A stretch of 8,436 nucleotides of DNA from an uncultured Eubacteriales bacterium (GTDB taxonomy: Bacteria > Bacillota_A > Clostridia > Christensenellales > Aristaeellaceae), in the NCBI GenBank assembly GCA_944333375.1, contig CALVKX010000078.1:1-8436 (forward strand), read 5' to 3'. The position numbers and the translations under genes are program-made. Positions 1 to 6,471 of the stretch are shown here, piece by piece. The first letter of the stretch is position 1, and each line of letters starts with the position of its first letter. The notes below the pieces were generated by a model that was not told the DNA's origin, did no database searches, and saw nothing but the letters and a program-made list of their open reading frames with translations.

Positions 1-419
1 ACGATCATGAGGATAAAGGGCAAAAACTCCATATACCACGGCGTGACCACCGGCGCGCGGTATTCCACGGTGAAGGGCAGGTCGCTGACGCTGACCTCAT
101 CGAGGGACTTGCCCTGGGCGGTGGCGGTCATCTGCCGGACGGTGTCGATGAAGTCCGAGCCGATGGTGGTCTCAAAGTCGTAGCCCCGCTCGGGGAAGTC
201 CGCGTCGGCCACGGTGCCGTTGCGGTAAAGGCCCACCAGCGACGTCCCGCGGATGGCCACAGCCTTGACGTTGTCCTCGCGGATGGCCGTGAGCAGCTCG
301 GGATATTCGATGCGGCGGCTGACGGATTGTCCCAGGCCGCCATTGAGGGCCACAGCGATCAGGATAAAGGCGGCGACGAGCGCCACATAGCCCATCATAC
401 CACGTTGGTTCTTTTTCAA
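1..419 (-). CDS. ftsH: ATP-dependent zinc metalloprotease FtsH, N-terminal part (cut by window edge)
   Basis: Only the first 139 codons are inside the window. The protein starts MKKNQRGMMG, has one membrane helix at about residues 9-28, an extracytoplasmic domain of roughly 95 residues, and then TPWYMEFLPFILMI at 126-139, the start of a second membrane helix. This helix, outer domain, helix order with an aromatic/proline entry into helix 2 is typical of FtsH, the membrane-bound AAA+ zinc protease that degrades misassembled membrane proteins and some regulators. The AAA and protease domains lie beyond base 1 and cannot be checked. The start is TTG at 417-419, chosen because GGAGG (429-433) sits 9 nt upstream; the ATG codons at residues 8 and 9 would cut into the first helix region. 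It is transcribed divergently from the tRNA genes. The family assignment rests on the N-terminal pattern only. Confidence 0.78.
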   Translation of the reverse strand, partial: MKKNQRGMMGYVALVAAFILIAVALNGGLGQSVSRRIEYPELLTAIREDNVKAVAIRGTSLVGLYRNGTVADADFPERGYDFETTIGSDFIDTVRQMTATAQGKSLDEVSVSDLPFTVEYRAPVVTPWYMEFLPFILMI

Positions 420-498
420 AATGAAAGTCCTCCTTGTGTTCAGGGCGTTCCCGCCGCATTTTGGGTATGTCAAGCGCGCGTCGGGACACGCCGAAACC

Positions 499-527
499 AT
501 TATAGCATAGGATGGGCCTTTGTACAA
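499..527 (-). promoter_or_regulatory. Promoter of ftsH, sigma-A type with extended -10
   Basis: On the minus strand TATAAT (499-504) is preceded by TGC (505-507), giving an extended -10. A weak -35 TTGTAC (522-527) lies 17 bp upstream. The predicted transcript starts near 492 and has a leader of about 73 nt before the TTG start of ftsH. The extended -10 may compensate for the poor -35. Confidence 0.6.
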
Positions 528-530
528 AGG
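517..530. promoter_or_regulatory. Perfect 14-bp palindrome overlapping the ftsH -35 box (candidate operator)
   Basis: CCTTTGTACAAAGG is a perfect inverted repeat with no central spacer. It covers the whole -35 hexamer of the ftsH promoter, the position of a typical repressor site. No regulator can be named. A second half-site-like sequence, TTGTACGACAA, occurs near the marR start site (5041-5051). Confidence 0.35.
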
Positions 531-599
531 ATTTTCGTAAAATATGGTTCAGGCCCGAACCCGTTTCCGGGCACGGCGCATGTACACCGAAAAAAATGC

Positions 600-628
600 T
601 TGACATTTCCTTCGCCATCGCCTATAAT
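600..628 (+). promoter_or_regulatory. Consensus sigma-A promoter of the tRNA operon
   Basis: TTGACA (600-605), a 17-bp spacer (606-622) and TATAAT (623-628) match the housekeeping consensus at every position. Transcription should start near 635, leaving a leader of about 14 nt before the first tRNA. Such a perfect promoter fits a stable-RNA gene. Confidence 0.88.
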
Positions 629-648
629 AACTTTCGCACCAAGCGCAG

Positions 649-722
649 TGGGGAATTGTGTAACGGCAGCACCTACGACTCTGACTCGTATTGTCTAGGT
701 TCGAATCCTAGTTCCCCAGCCA
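649..722 (+). tRNA. tRNA-Gln (anticodon CTG)
   Basis: The 74-nt sequence folds into a full cloverleaf. The acceptor stem TGGGGAA pairs with TTCCCCA (712-718). The D stem GTGT/GCAC closes with one G-U pair. The anticodon stem TACGA/TCGTA carries the loop CTCTGAC with anticodon CTG. The T stem CTAGG/CCTAG encloses TTCGAAT. The discriminator is G (719) and CCA is encoded (720-722). The weak first acceptor pair (T-A) is usual for tRNA-Gln. It reads CAG. Its 3' CCA directly touches the next tRNA with no spacer. Confidence 0.95.
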
Positions 723-797
723 GGCTCCATGGTCAAGCGGTTAAGACGTCGCCCTCTCAAGGCGAAATCAGGGGTTCGATTCCCCTTGGAGCTACCA
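723..797 (+). tRNA. tRNA-Glu (anticodon CTC)
   Basis: The 75-nt sequence folds as a cloverleaf. The acceptor GGCTCCA pairs with TGGAGCT (787-793), with a G-U first pair. The D stem is GTC/GAC. The anticodon stem TCGCC/GGCGA carries the loop CTCTCAA with anticodon CTC. The T stem AGGGG/CCCCT encloses TTCGATT. The discriminator is A (794) and CCA is encoded (795-797). It reads GAG codons. It shares the transcript with the tRNA-Gln and is followed after 3 nt by a terminator hairpin. Confidence 0.95.
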
Positions 798-800
798 AGA

Positions 801-833
801 AGGCCCGCAGGCAAATCCTGCGGGCCTGTTTTT
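801..833 (+). terminator. Rho-independent terminator of the tRNA operon
   Basis: A perfect 11-bp stem AGGCCCGCAGG/CCTGCGGGCCT (801-811 and 817-827) with the 5-nt loop CAAAT is followed by GTTTTTG. It begins 3 nt after the CCA of tRNA-Glu. Confidence 0.9.
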
Positions 834-848
834 GTGACAGAAGCAGTG

Positions 849-874
849 AAAAAGCCCCCGTCAGGAGGCTTTTT
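849..874. terminator. Bidirectional terminator between the tRNA operon and the ABC operon
   Basis: AAAAAGCC pairs with GGCTTTTT, and the stem continues past one C-A mismatch with CC/GG to a GTCA loop. The A and T tracts at the two ends give a U-tract on either strand. It lies 9 nt past the TAA of the ABC exporter gene on the minus strand, and it backs up the tRNA terminator on the plus strand. Confidence 0.8.
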
Positions 875-882
875 CGCTGCCT

Positions 883-2796
883 TTATTCCAGCTCAAACGC
901 GCCGGTATAGAGCCGGTAATACGCGCCCTTCTGGGCGATGAGGTCCTCGTGGCTGCCGCGCTCGATGATGCGTCCATGGTCCAGGACCATGATAGCGTTG
1001 GAGTTGCGCACGGTGGAGAGGCGGTGGGCGATGACAAAGACCGTGCGGCCCTGCATCAGCGCATCCATGCCCTTTTGCACGATGCTCTCGGTGCGGGTGT
1101 CGATGGAGGAGGTAGCCTCGTCGAGGATCATCACCGGCGGATCGGCCACGGCGGCGCGGGCGATGGAGATGAGCTGGCGCTGGCCCTGGCTCAGGCCGCT
1201 TCCGTCGCCGGTGAGGATGGTCTGATAGCCGTTGGGCAGCATGCGGATGAAGGCGTCGGCGTTGACGAGCTTGGCGGCGCGGATGCAGTCCTCGTCGGTG
1301 GCGTCGAGCTTTCCGTAGCGCAGGTTCTCCATCACGGTGCCGGTAAAGAGGTTGACATCCTGAAGCACCATGCCCAGCGAGCGGCGCAGGTCGCTCTTGC
1401 GGATCTTGTTGATGTTGATGCCGTCATAGCGGATCTTGCCATCGGCGATGTCGTAGAAGCGGTTGAGCAAATTGGTGATGGTGGTCTTGCCCGCGCCCGT
1501 GGCGCCCACGAAGGCGATCTTCTGACCGGGCTTGGCATAGAGGGAGATGTTGTGCAGCACCGTCTTGTCCGGCACGTAGCCGAAGTCCACGTCGTCCAGC
1601 ACAATATCGCCCTTGAGCTCGGTGTAGGTCAAAGTGCCGTCGTGATGCGGATGCTTCCAGGCCCACAGGCCGGTTCGCGTTTCGCTCTCCACGAGCTGCC
1701 CGTTTTCGCGGCGCGCGTTGACCAGCGTCACGTAGCCGTCGTCATGCTCGCTGGGCTGGTCCATGAGCTGGAAGATGCGCTCGGCGCCCGCAAGGGCCAT
1801 GATAATCGAGCTGAGCTGCTGGCTGACCTGACTCAGCGGCATCACGAAGCTGCGCGACAGCGTCATAAAGGAGGCGATCATGCCAAGCGTGATCGTACCC
1901 GCGCCGGCAAGTCCCACATTTGGCAGGCCCGCCAGGCTCATGGCCGCGCCCACCACGGCCAGCAGCACGTAGAGCAGATGGCCGAGGTTGTTGTTGACCG
2001 GCCCCAGAATGTTGGCGAATTTGTTGGCCGCGGTGGCGTTGCGGCACAGCTCGTCGTTGCGGCGGTCAAACTCCTCCACGGCCTTCTGCTCGTGGCAGAA
2101 CACCTTGACCACCTTCTGGCCGTTTATCATCTCTTCGATATAGCCGTTGACATCAGCCAGGGACTGCTGCTGCTTGACGAAGTATTTGCCGCTCTGCGCG
2201 CTCACCCGCTTGGTGATGTAGAGCATCAAAACCGCAAAGGCCAGCACGAACAGCGTAAGCCACAGGCTCAGGGAGAGCATGGCGCACACCACCGCCGTCA
2301 GCGAAACCACCGAGGAGAGCACCTGCGGCAGCGCCTGGGCGATCATCTGGCGTAGCGTGTCGGTGTCGTTGGTGAAGTGGCTCATGACCTCGCCGTGGCT
2401 GTGCGTGTCGAAGTAGCGGATGGGCAGGGTTTGCATGTGCGCAAACATCTCGTCGCGCACATCCTTGAGCACGCCCTGCGCCACGGTGACCATCAGGCGG
2501 TTGTAGAAATACGCGCTCACCAGGCCCACGATATAGACGCAGGCCATCATGCCCAGCGCCCGGGCCAGGCCGGTAAACACGGGATTCTCCGTCAGTAGCA
2601 GCGGCGCGATATAGTCGTCGATCAAAATGCCGATAAACGTCGAGCTCAGCACGCTGGCCACGGCGCTGAGGATGATGCAAAGCACCACCAGCACAAGCCT
2701 GAGCCGGTAGCGCGCCACGTAGCTCATCAGCCTGCGGATGGTCTGCCCGACATCCTGGGGCCTTGCGCCCCCGCGAATTCTCATACCCCGCATCAT
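883..2796 (-). CDS. ABC exporter half-transporter, canonical-ATPase subunit of a heterodimer
   Basis: This 637-residue protein has an N-terminal six-helix exporter domain (about 25-335) and a C-terminal ATPase domain (about 395-637). Visible motifs are Walker A GATGAGKT (431-438), Q-loop Q479, signature LSQGQ (535-539), Walker B VMILDE (555-560) with catalytic Glu560, and switch His591. The signature has Gln where Gly is usual, which is the typical pattern for the subunit that lends its signature to the degenerate site of a heterodimer. About 45 extra residues (351-395, with WAWKHPHHDG) join the two domains; I have seen similar linkers in other Clostridia exporters. Its ATG (2794-2796) overlaps the TGA of the upstream exporter gene as ATGA, with GGGAGG 9 nt upstream, so the two are probably translationally coupled. 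It likely exports drugs or other hydrophobic compounds; the substrate is not readable from sequence. Confidence 0.93.
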   Translation of the reverse strand: MMRGMRIRGGARPQDVGQTIRRLMSYVARYRLRLVLVVLCIILSAVASVLSSTFIGILIDDYIAPLLLTENPVFTGLARALGMMACVYIVGLVSAYFYNRLMVTVAQGVLKDVRDEMFAHMQTLPIRYFDTHSHGEVMSHFTNDTDTLRQMIAQALPQVLSSVVSLTAVVCAMLSLSLWLTLFVLAFAVLMLYITKRVSAQSGKYFVKQQQSLADVNGYIEEMINGQKVVKVFCHEQKAVEEFDRRNDELCRNATAANKFANILGPVNNNLGHLLYVLLAVVGAAMSLAGLPNVGLAGAGTITLGMIASFMTLSRSFVMPLSQVSQQLSSIIMALAGAERIFQLMDQPSEHDDGYVTLVNARRENGQLVESETRTGLWAWKHPHHDGTLTYTELKGDIVLDDVDFGYVPDKTVLHNISLYAKPGQKIAFVGATGAGKTTITNLLNRFYDIADGKIRYDGININKIRKSDLRRSLGMVLQDVNLFTGTVMENLRYGKLDATDEDCIRAAKLVNADAFIRMLPNGYQTILTGDGSGLSQGQRQLISIARAAVADPPVMILDEATSSIDTRTESIVQKGMDALMQGRTVFVIAHRLSTVRNSNAIMVLDHGRIIERGSHEDLIAQKGAYYRLYTGAFELE

Positions 2797-4541
2797 TCCT
2801 CATCGCCTCCCTTCATCTGGGACTCATAGACCTCGCGGTAAATCGGGCTTCGGCTCATCATCTCGTCGTGCGTGCCCACATCCATCACACGGCCCTCGTT
2901 GAGTACGATGATCTGATCCGCGTCCATCACGCTGGCCACGCGCTGGGCGATGATGATCTTGGTGACGTTGGGGATCTCCTCCAGAAACGCCTTGCGAATC
3001 AGCGCGTCAGTCGCGGTATCCACGGCGCTGGTGGAGTCGTCCAGAATCAGGACCTTGGGATTTTTCAAAAGCGCGCGGGCGATGCACAGGCGCTGCTTCT
3101 GGCCGCCGGAGACGTTGGTGCCGCCCTGCTCGATGTAGGTGTCATATCCGTCGGGGAAGGACTGGATGAAGCCGTCGGCCTGCGCCAGCTTGCAGGCGTG
3201 AATCATTTCCTCGTCGGTGGCGTGCTCGTTGCCCCAGCGCAGGTTGTCCTTGATGGTGCCGGAGAACAGCTCGTTCTTTTGCAATACGAAGGCCACCGCG
3301 TCGCGCAGGGTTTCCAGGTCATAGCGCCGCACGTCCACGCCGCCCACGGACACGCTGCCCTCGCTTACGTCGTACAGACGCGGAATGAGCTGCACCAGGC
3401 TTGACTTGGACGATCCCGTGCCGCCCAGGATGCCGATCGTCTGCCCGGAGGCGATGTTCAACTTCACATGGTCCAGCACCGGCTTTTCGGCGCTGGCGTT
3501 ATAGCGGAAGGTCACGTCATCAAAGACGATGGAGCCGTCCTTCACCTCCGTCACCGCGTTTTCGGGCGAGACGATGGCGCTTTTCTCCTGCAACACCTCG
3601 TCAATGCGCTCCATGGAGGCGCGGGAGATGACGATCATGACAAACACCATGCTCAGCATCATCAGGCTGGAGAGGATCTGCATGGTGTAGGTAAACAGGC
3701 TGGTCAGCTCGCCCGTGGACAGGCCCAGCACCGCGTCGCCGCCGCAGGCCACCACCGCCTTGGCGCCGAACCAGCTGATAAGCAGCATGCAGCCATAGAC
3801 GGAAAACTGCATCAGCGGCATATTGAAGGCCAGAATACGCTCGGCATGGGAGAAATCCTGATAGATGTCGCTGGAGATGGCGCCGAACTTCTCCTCCTCG
3901 TAAGCCTCGCGCACAAAGGACTTGACCACACGGATGCCGCGCAGGTTCTCGCCCACGACGCCGTTGAGGCGATCATAGAGTTTGAACACGCGCTCAAAAA
4001 TCGGATGCGCGTGGCTGGCGACTAGGTACAGGCCAATGCCCAGAACCGGGATGAAGGCCAGGAAGATCACCGAGAGCTGCCAGTCGATGCAGATGGCGGC
4101 GCCCAGGGAGAAGATCAGCATAAACGGCGCGCGCACCGCGATGCGGATGACCATCTGGTAGGCGTTTTGCACGTTGGTCACGTCCGTGGTCAGACGGGTG
4201 ACCAGGCCGCCGGTGGAGAATTTGTCGATGTTGGAAAAGGAATATTCCTGCACATGGCTGTACATGTCCCTGCGCAGGTTCTTGGCAAAGCCCGCCGAGG
4301 CCATGGCGGAGTACTTTCCTGCCAGCGCACCGAAGCACAGCGACAGAAGCGCCGCCAAAACGAGGATCAGACCCGTTTTGAGAATGTAGGGCATGTCGCC
4401 CCCGTTGATCCCCTTGTCGATGAGGTCCGCCATCACCAGCGGGATGACCACCTCCATGACCACCTCCAGCGATACGTAAATGGATGCTTTAATAGATGGG
4501 ACCCTGAACTCCCGGATGCTTTTCATCAGGCGTTTGACCAT
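2793..4541 (-). CDS. ABC exporter half-transporter, degenerate-site subunit of a heterodimer
   Basis: This 582-residue exporter has a membrane domain at about 15-310 and an ATPase domain at about 335-582. It carries Walker A GGTGSSKS (373-380, Ser for the second-last Gly), Q-loop Q421, a canonical signature VSGGQ (477-481), Walker B VLILDD (497-502) and IIAQRVAS around Q533. Asp502 replaces the catalytic Glu and Gln533 replaces the switch His. The same two changes mark the degenerate-site subunit of TM287/288-type heterodimers. Its intact signature would complete the active site of the 637-residue partner encoded next. The start ATG (4539-4541) has AGGAGGG 6 nt upstream. It lies 36 nt downstream of marR and belongs to the same transcript. 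The family is clear; the cargo is unknown. Confidence 0.93.
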   Translation of the reverse strand: MVKRLMKSIREFRVPSIKASIYVSLEVVMEVVIPLVMADLIDKGINGGDMPYILKTGLILVLAALLSLCFGALAGKYSAMASAGFAKNLRRDMYSHVQEYSFSNIDKFSTGGLVTRLTTDVTNVQNAYQMVIRIAVRAPFMLIFSLGAAICIDWQLSVIFLAFIPVLGIGLYLVASHAHPIFERVFKLYDRLNGVVGENLRGIRVVKSFVREAYEEEKFGAISSDIYQDFSHAERILAFNMPLMQFSVYGCMLLISWFGAKAVVACGGDAVLGLSTGELTSLFTYTMQILSSLMMLSMVFVMIVISRASMERIDEVLQEKSAIVSPENAVTEVKDGSIVFDDVTFRYNASAEKPVLDHVKLNIASGQTIGILGGTGSSKSSLVQLIPRLYDVSEGSVSVGGVDVRRYDLETLRDAVAFVLQKNELFSGTIKDNLRWGNEHATDEEMIHACKLAQADGFIQSFPDGYDTYIEQGGTNVSGGQKQRLCIARALLKNPKVLILDDSTSAVDTATDALIRKAFLEEIPNVTKIIIAQRVASVMDADQIIVLNEGRVMDVGTHDEMMSRSPIYREVYESQMKGGDEE

Positions 4542-4577
4542 AGCTTTCCCTCCTGTCGGAATGATCTTGAAACGGCA

Positions 4578-5006
4578 TTATTCCAGATTTTTGAACATGC
4601 GGTCCAGAAAATCATAGAGCATCTGGATCTCCCCGGCCGTAAATCCACGCATCAGCTGCTCGTCCACGGAGCTGCCGGTCTGACACATCTCCTCAAGCAG
4701 CGCGCGCGAGCGCTCCGTAAGAACCAGCTTTTTCAGCCGCGCGTCGTGCGCCACGCTCCTGCGCTCCACAAGCCCCTTCTGTTCCATCAGCCGCAGAACC
4801 CGCGAGGCCGTGGAACGGGTGATGCCGAACGCCTCCTCCAAATCCTTTTGGTAGATGTCCCGGTCCGCATGCTCGCTCAGGAAGCGGATGATGCGGCCGT
4901 TGCTGCCGCTGACCGCCTCGATCTCGTGCTGCGCAACGGCCCGACACACACAGCGTCGGATGCGGTTGTCCAGCCGGTGAATGTCGATTCCAATCTTTCG
5001 TTGCAT
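4578..5006 (-). CDS. MarR-family transcriptional regulator of the ABC exporter operon
   Basis: The protein has 142 residues, the usual MarR length. A winged helix-turn-helix spans about 51-98: helix YQKDLEEAFGI, recognition helix TRSTASRVLRLMEQKG (63-78), then a wing with the D-x-R motif (Asp88, Arg90) that is conserved in MarR proteins. Flanking helices (about 8-28 and 100-141) would form the dimer interface. The start ATG (5004-5006) has GGAGGG at 5011-5016, a rather short 4-nt gap. It is the first gene of the operon, 36 nt before the exporter pair. By analogy with other MarR-exporter operons it probably represses its own promoter and releases it when a ligand binds; operator candidates lie at 5024-5051. 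The ligand cannot be inferred. Confidence 0.93.
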   Translation of the reverse strand: MQRKIGIDIHRLDNRIRRCVCRAVAQHEIEAVSGSNGRIIRFLSEHADRDIYQKDLEEAFGITRSTASRVLRLMEQKGLVERRSVAHDARLKKLVLTERSRALLEEMCQTGSSVDEQLMRGFTAGEIQMLYDFLDRMFKNLE

Positions 5007-5023
5007 TTGGCCCTCCGTTTAAA

Positions 5024-5051
5024 TGTTTTATATGCAACAGTTGTACGACAA
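5024..5051. promoter_or_regulatory. Candidate MarR operator region
   Basis: Two imperfect inverted repeats lie between the marR -10 box and its ribosome binding site. TGTTTTATATGCAACA (5024-5039) matches at 6 of 8 pairs. TTGTACGACAA (5041-5051) has TTGT/ACAA arms and spans the predicted start of transcription (near 5047). MarR dimers usually bind sites of this size that overlap the promoter. No experiment or known consensus for this protein supports the choice. Confidence 0.35.
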
Positions 5052-5053
5052 AC

Positions 5054-5081
5054 ATTATAGCGCGGAAAAACGATTTGTCAA
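5054..5081 (-). promoter_or_regulatory. Promoter of the marR-ABC exporter operon
   Basis: On the minus strand TTGACA (5076-5081), a 16-bp spacer and TATAAT (5054-5059) match the sigma-A consensus at both hexamers. Transcription should start near 5047, giving a leader of about 40 nt. Both hexamers being perfect suggests a strong promoter held down by a repressor. Confidence 0.82.
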
Positions 5082-5324
5082 TGAAAGAATCCAAAAAAAT
5101 TTTCCGCGCATATCAGCCGCCTTCTCGGGGAAGAAATGGGAAAACCGGGATTGTTTGGACGCCGAAAAACGTTAGTTAGGATGACGCTTCCATCATTTCG
5201 GGGAGGAAATGCGGCCCGAAGGCCGTTTACAAGTTTAACCCATCTGTGACCGGTTGTATCGGATTTGTTGATGAAACTTCGCATTTTCAGGCAAAAGCGT
5301 AATGCTTTTCTTAGAAAGCATACG
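5082..5324. other. Intergenic region between the divergent marR and metallophosphoesterase promoters
   Basis: I see no supportable gene here. It contains an approximate direct repeat (CGGGGAAGAAATG at 5126-5138 and CGGGGAGGAAATG at 5199-5211), a short hairpin CGGCC-CGAA-GGCCG (5212-5225), and a stem-loop next to the downstream promoter (5298-5324). The sequence is more AT-rich than the flanking genes. The in-frame extension of the metallophosphoesterase back to 5265 lies upstream of its promoter and is not considered coding. Confidence 0.5.
5298..5324. promoter_or_regulatory. Inverted repeat directly upstream of the metallophosphoesterase -35 box
   Basis: ATGCTTT (5302-5308) pairs with AAAGCAT (5315-5321) around a 6-nt loop. 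The stem is extended by CGT/ACG (5298-5300, 5322-5324) past one unpaired A. An overlapping alternative hairpin is AAAAGC/GCTTTT (5293-5309). The repeat ends exactly where the -35 hexamer begins, so it may be a protein binding site. It could also be an ancient terminator-like hairpin without function. Confidence 0.3.
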
Positions 5325-5353
5325 TTGACTTACCCGAGCGGCTGGCCTATGAT
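5325..5353 (+). promoter_or_regulatory. Promoter of the metallophosphoesterase-hydrolase operon
   Basis: TTGACT (5325-5330), a 17-bp spacer and TATGAT (5348-5353) each differ from consensus at one base. Transcription should start near 5360, which places the earlier in-frame ATG at 5265 outside the transcript and supports translation from 5382. Confidence 0.75.
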
Positions 5354-5381
5354 GATACTACTATATATGGGGGTGTATGAG

Positions 5382-6464
5382 ATGGGAAAGCGCAAGAATG
5401 AGTATATCTTCGCCCCCGAAAAGCAGAAAACCGGAAGGCTGGGATGCCTGGCGACGGTGCTGGCCATGATCGTGGCGCTGGTGCTGGCGACGTTTCTGCT
5501 CAATCATGCCGCCAACAGCCGCGTTTCGCTCCTGAGCGAGCGCGTCTCGGTGATGGGGCTGGACAAGACCTTTGAAGGCTTTACGGTGCTGCATCTGAGC
5601 GATCTGCACGCCGCGCCGCTGGGAAGCGACATGGAGCTATGGCAGTCGCTGCTCAAGGGCAAGAGCTTTAACGCCGTCGTGCTCAGCGGCGACATGGTGG
5701 GCGGCAGCGGCAACTATGAGCCCATGCTGACGCTGATCCACACGCTCCGTCAGCTGAATCCCAAGGCGCCTGTATACTTTATCGCCGGCGATGACGACCC
5801 CGACGCGGTGGTGACGACGCCGCGGGGGACGCCGGAGGTGCTCAACGACTGGGTGCTCGCCGCCCAGGCCGAAGGCGCCATTTACCTGGACGCGCCTGTG
5901 CGTCAGGAGGTGGGAAAGCTCAGCGTCTGGTTTACCCCGGAATACCTCTATGATGTGAACACCGAAGGCATGGTGAGCAGCCTGGCCAAGCAGAAGGAAG
6001 AGATGGAGGCGCTGGGCCAGCAGTACGAGGCGGAGGGAGGCGCGAGCTACCGCGCGCTGTGTTACCGCCTGGACGTCATGGAACGGACCGTCGCCGCGCA
6101 GCAGGAAATGCTTTCCACCGACCTGCAGATCGCCGTCACCCACGCGCCGCTGATTCAGGACTATATCCGCACCAGCCTGGAATGGGCCGACGAGGAGGCG
6201 GTCTTCGGCTTCCGCTCCATCAGTCTGCTGCTGGCGGGCCATTACTGCGGCGGCCAGTGGCGCGTGCCGGGCGTGGGCGCGCTCTATGAGCCGGACATGG
6301 GCTGGTTCCCGCCGGACAGCGGGCTGGTGGGCATGCAGCGCGTCAACAGCATCAACCAGTATATCTCGGGCGGCCTGGGCGCCAACGAATACCACCCCCT
6401 CAAGGGACGGATGTTCAACAGCCCCAGCGCAACGCTCATCAAATTTACAGCCACCATTGAGTGA
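5382..6464 (+). CDS. Membrane-anchored metallophosphoesterase with altered metal-site motifs
   Basis: The 360-residue protein has a short basic N-terminus, one membrane helix (about 21-41) and a calcineurin-like phosphoesterase domain facing outward. Motifs in order are SDLH (Asp74, His76), SGD (Asp104), IAGDDDP (134-140), THAP (His254) and AGHYCGGQW (285-293). The usual GNH(D/E) is replaced by GDDD and the usual GHxH by GHYC, so one metal-ligand Asn becomes Asp, the catalytic His becomes Asp, and a ligand His becomes Cys. GHYCGGQWRVPGVGALYEP still resembles the C-terminal block of YkuE-type enzymes. A Glu/Gln-rich helical insertion lies at about 195-245. The reading frame is open back to 5265, but the promoter at 5325-5353 and GGGGG (5369-5373) before ATG 5382 favour this start; ATG 5367 is possible. 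The alpha/beta hydrolase gene follows after 7 nt. The substrate is unknown and activity may differ from the family. Confidence 0.85.
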   Translation: MGKRKNEYIFAPEKQKTGRLGCLATVLAMIVALVLATFLLNHAANSRVSLLSERVSVMGLDKTFEGFTVLHLSDLHAAPLGSDMELWQSLLKGKSFNAVVLSGDMVGGSGNYEPMLTLIHTLRQLNPKAPVYFIAGDDDPDAVVTTPRGTPEVLNDWVLAAQAEGAIYLDAPVRQEVGKLSVWFTPEYLYDVNTEGMVSSLAKQKEEMEALGQQYEAEGGASYRALCYRLDVMERTVAAQQEMLSTDLQIAVTHAPLIQDYIRTSLEWADEEAVFGFRSISLLLAGHYCGGQWRVPGVGALYEPDMGWFPPDSGLVGMQRVNSINQYISGGLGANEYHPLKGRMFNSPSATLIKFTATIE

Positions 6465-6471
6465 GGTAACT

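Noticed and set aside
468..473. TTGACA on the minus strand within the ftsH leader as a second promoter
   Set aside because: No -10-like hexamer lies 16-18 bp downstream; the sequence there is GC-rich.
420..498. A riboswitch or T-box in the ftsH leader
   Set aside because: The leader is only about 73 nt, with no conserved T-box or riboswitch core and no terminator hairpin.
949..2355. Long plus-strand open frame of 468 codons opposite the ABC exporter gene
   Set aside because: It is antisense to a protein with complete ABC exporter motifs, is rich in His, Ala, Gly and Gln as expected from the reverse of GC-rich codons, and shows no domain.
4167..5060. Plus-strand open frame of 297 codons opposite marR and the start of the exporter gene
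   Set aside because: It runs antisense to two well-supported genes, crosses their intergenic region and has no recognisable motif.
5078..5284. Minus-strand open frame of 68 codons upstream of marR
   Set aside because: It overlaps the marR -35 region, has no ribosome binding site or motif, and looks like a translated spacer repeat.
5265..5381. N-terminal extension of the metallophosphoesterase by 39 codons
   Set aside because: It lies across and upstream of a good promoter (5325-5353), and the likely start at 5382 has its own ribosome binding site and gives a normal membrane-anchor N-terminus.
6286..6471. Upstream extension of the hydrolase frame
   Set aside because: It sits inside the metallophosphoesterase gene in another frame, with low-complexity content, and the hydrolase fold starts at the ATG at 6472, which has a ribosome binding site.
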